Source of the DNA: Wolbachia endosymbiont of Cylisticus convexus
GTDB lineage: Bacteria; Pseudomonadota; Alphaproteobacteria; Rickettsiales; Anaplasmataceae
Assembly: GCF_003344345.1 (NCBI RefSeq)
Contig: NZ_QPIP01000071.1
Location: forward strand, 1-7,847
Reading direction: 5' to 3'
DNA: 7,847 nucleotides
In this document: piece after piece, positions 7,648 through 7,847 of the stretch
Numbering within the stretch: position 1 is the stretch's first letter
Layout: each line of letters starts with the position of its first letter
Made by a program: the position numbers and the translations under genes
Notes under the pieces: model-generated
Told to the model about the DNA's origin: nothing
Seen by the model: the letters and a program-made list of their open reading frames with translations, nothing else
Database searches by the model: none

Positions 7648-7847
7648 TTATAAAAACTCTTTTTGGTTTGCAAAATATCCCAGGGCTTTTTTTAAAATGT
7701 CTCTTTCTCTCGTTACTCTTGCCAGCTCTTTCTTTAAATCAAACTTTTCTTTGTCACAAGTTCCTTTTCCTTGGTTCCAGATATTGTATGTTTTTACCCA
7801 CCTGCTTAGCCGCTAATACCCAAATCTCTTCCTATTTTTGCTGATGA
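7648..7847 (-). pseudogene. IS3-family orfA relic, 5' end outside window
   Basis: The DNA-binding OrfA of an IS3-type element, entering from the right edge. SSAKIGRDLGIS (7847-7812) is the end of a helix-turn-helix. After a loss of about three residues and a frame change, an open piece of 53 codons (7809-7651) reads LSRWVKTYN, then the leucine-zipper-like KFDLKKELARVTRERDILK and KALGYFANQKEFL, stopping at 7648-7650. ILKKAL followed by a Phe-Ala end is characteristic of IS3 OrfA. A run of seven A in the ILKK codons is where these elements normally slip by -1 into orfB. Too short and broken to function. Confidence 0.8.

Noticed and set aside
7700..7720. Run of seven A in the IS3 orfA relic as a new frameshift signal
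   Set aside because: This is the ordinary place of the orfA/orfB -1 shift in IS3 elements, and the surrounding frames are already destroyed.
1..7847. CRISPR array, tRNA/rRNA genes or an intact prophage module
   Set aside because: No regularly spaced repeats, tRNA-like cloverleaf with conserved TTCRA loop, rRNA sequence or phage structural genes were seen on either strand.

Overview
The window is AT-rich and looks like an accessory-flanked piece of a Wolbachia (Rickettsiales, alphaproteobacterial endosymbiont) chromosome. The evidence is one intact housekeeping gene (mutS), an ankyrin-repeat gene, and decayed transposases of three insertion-sequence families (IS110, IS481, IS3) whose surviving peptides resemble those I associate with Wolbachia. 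A stretch inserted inside mutS also resembles the protein-coding palindromic repeats known from this genus. The organism is inferred from recalled similarity; no search was run.

Layout, left to right. Positions 1-924 hold an IS110-type transposase pseudogene on the + strand, running in from beyond the left edge and broken by a small deletion near 118-120 and a frameshift near 410-430. Next comes a 19-bp inverted repeat (922-940 / 993-1011) and a short non-coding gap. mutS (1133-3643, - strand, 836 aa) is complete, with all DNA mismatch-contact and ATPase motifs visible. A 114-bp divergent intergenic region separates it from an ankyrin-repeat gene (3758-6189, + strand). That gene is split into two overlapping frames (101 aa and 720 aa) at an A AAA AAG GGG sequence in exactly the phase of a -1 slippery heptamer. 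Reading across it restores an 810-aa protein with a perfect ankyrin consensus at the junction. From 6248 to the right edge there is no intact gene, only an IS481-type transposase relic (6248 to about 6868, - strand), about 165 bp that I cannot assign, and an IS3-type orfA/orfB relic (about 7039-7847, - strand).

The genes do not form a pathway. mutS serves DNA mismatch repair. The ankyrin protein is a candidate host-interaction or protein-binding factor. The IS relics record past transposition around them. The two most interesting signals are the in-phase slippery heptamer in the ankyrin gene and the palindromic-repeat-like, in-frame insertion in the MutS core.
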